DNA of 6,708 bases, from contig CAITIF010000929.1 in assembly GCA_903892365.1 (NCBI GenBank), forward strand, positions 1-6,708, in the 5' to 3' direction. A program made the translations under genes and the position numbers. Of this stretch, positions 6,200-6,708 are shown piece after piece. The DNA is from an uncultured Pirellula sp. Its GTDB lineage: Bacteria > Planctomycetota > Planctomycetia > Pirellulales > Pirellulaceae. Numbering within the stretch: the first letter of the stretch is position 1; every line of letters begins with the position of its first letter. Below the pieces are notes generated by a model that was not told where the DNA came from, did not search any database, and was given only the letters and a program-made list of their open reading frames with translations.

Positions 6200-6708
6200 C
6201 TAGCCTATCTTGCGATTCTTCATGATGCGTTGAATCTCTCGGTTCGCATCCGCCTTTTTCAGCGTCTCACGCTTGTCGTGAGCCTTCTTTCCCTTGCAAA
6301 CGGCAATCACGCACTTTGCGACACCCCGGTCGGTGAAATAGACTCGCAGGGGAACCATGGTCAAGCCACGTTCTTTAGCTCGGCCGGCAAACTTCGCGAT
6401 TTCACGTTGGTGCAGAAGAAGCTTTCGAATTCTCTTGGTGGGATGGTTCCAGATACTTGCTTGACGATATTCATCGATCTCGCAACCCACCAGCCACATT
6501 TCTCCGTTCGTCAAACGCGCGTACGCTTCTTCAATGGAACAGCGACCATTGCGAAGGCTCTTTACTTCGCTGCCGTGCAGTACGATTCCGCACTCGACCG
6601 AATCAAGAATCTCGTACTGATGTCGAGCCTTACGGTTCTCGGTTACCATTTTGTGAGTTGGGGCGTTCGTCGCCTTCGCTTCGGCAGCTTTGCCTTCTTT
6701 CTTTTTAG
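6200..6708 (-). CDS. smpB: SsrA-binding protein SmpB, N-terminus cut by window edge
   Basis: SmpB binds tmRNA (SsrA) and places it in the A site of stalled ribosomes, starting trans-translation. Diagnostic segments are NRKARHQYEILD, GIVLHGSEVKSLRNG, the EAYARLTNGEMWLVG strand, and the basic C-terminal tail with KGKKAHDKRETLKKAD and REIQRIMKNRK, which mimics the anticodon arm and is complete. An internal ATG at 6647-6649 would give 149 residues. However, the frame stays open to the right edge and encodes KKKEGKAAEAKATNAP and a few more residues, a lysine-rich leader very like normal SmpB N-termini such as M-x-KKK. The real start is therefore probably within a few codons beyond position 6708. 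It is the first visible gene of a leftward unit with the ABC transporter pair; the link is probably only transcriptional. No tmRNA gene is seen in the window. Confidence 0.96.
   Translation of the reverse strand, partial: KKKEGKAAEAKATNAPTHKMVTENRKARHQYEILDSVECGIVLHGSEVKSLRNGRCSIEEAYARLTNGEMWLVGCEIDEYRQASIWNHPTKRIRKLLLHQREIAKFAGRAKERGLTMVPLRVYFTDRGVAKCVIAVCKGKKAHDKRETLKKADANREIQRIMKNRKIG

Overview
The window is an ordinary, densely coded stretch of a bacterial chromosome with every recognisable gene on the minus strand, so transcription runs from the right edge to the left. The likely host is a planctomycete (Pirellulaceae-like). This is inferred from the Ser/Thr kinase carrying an N-terminal zinc ribbon and C-terminal membrane domain, a short cyanobacterial-type ThiC, weak or absent Shine-Dalgarno sequences, and a base composition that looks close to balanced. 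No 16S or other phylogenetic marker is present, so this is not firm.

In transcription order, the right end (6708 to 4108) holds a compact three-gene unit: smpB (tmRNA-binding protein, N-terminus cut by the window edge), an ABC-transporter ATPase of the LolD/MacB type, and a MacB/FtsX-type permease. Gaps are 19 and 33 bp. The last two genes form one transporter; its substrate cannot be read from the sequence.

After a 255 bp intergenic region (3853-4107, no RNA gene or strong terminator seen) comes a membrane Ser/Thr protein kinase (3852 to 2242). It has a zinc ribbon, a complete kinase domain with HAD in place of HRD, and an RDD-family transmembrane domain. This is the most unusual protein in the window.

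After 70 bp with a candidate promoter lies aroB (3-dehydroquinate synthase, 2171 to 1077; shikimate pathway). A 198 bp intergenic region (879-1076) with several small repeats and hairpins follows, then thiC (HMP-phosphate synthase of thiamine biosynthesis, 878 to the left edge, C-terminus missing). I see no THI-box (TPP riboswitch) signature ahead of thiC.

Apart from the transporter pair, the genes do not form an obvious pathway. I found no mobile elements, CRISPR arrays, tRNAs, rRNAs or defence genes. No wholly new system is evident; the best candidates for follow-up are the kinase-RDD fusion and the orphan ABC transporter linked to smpB.
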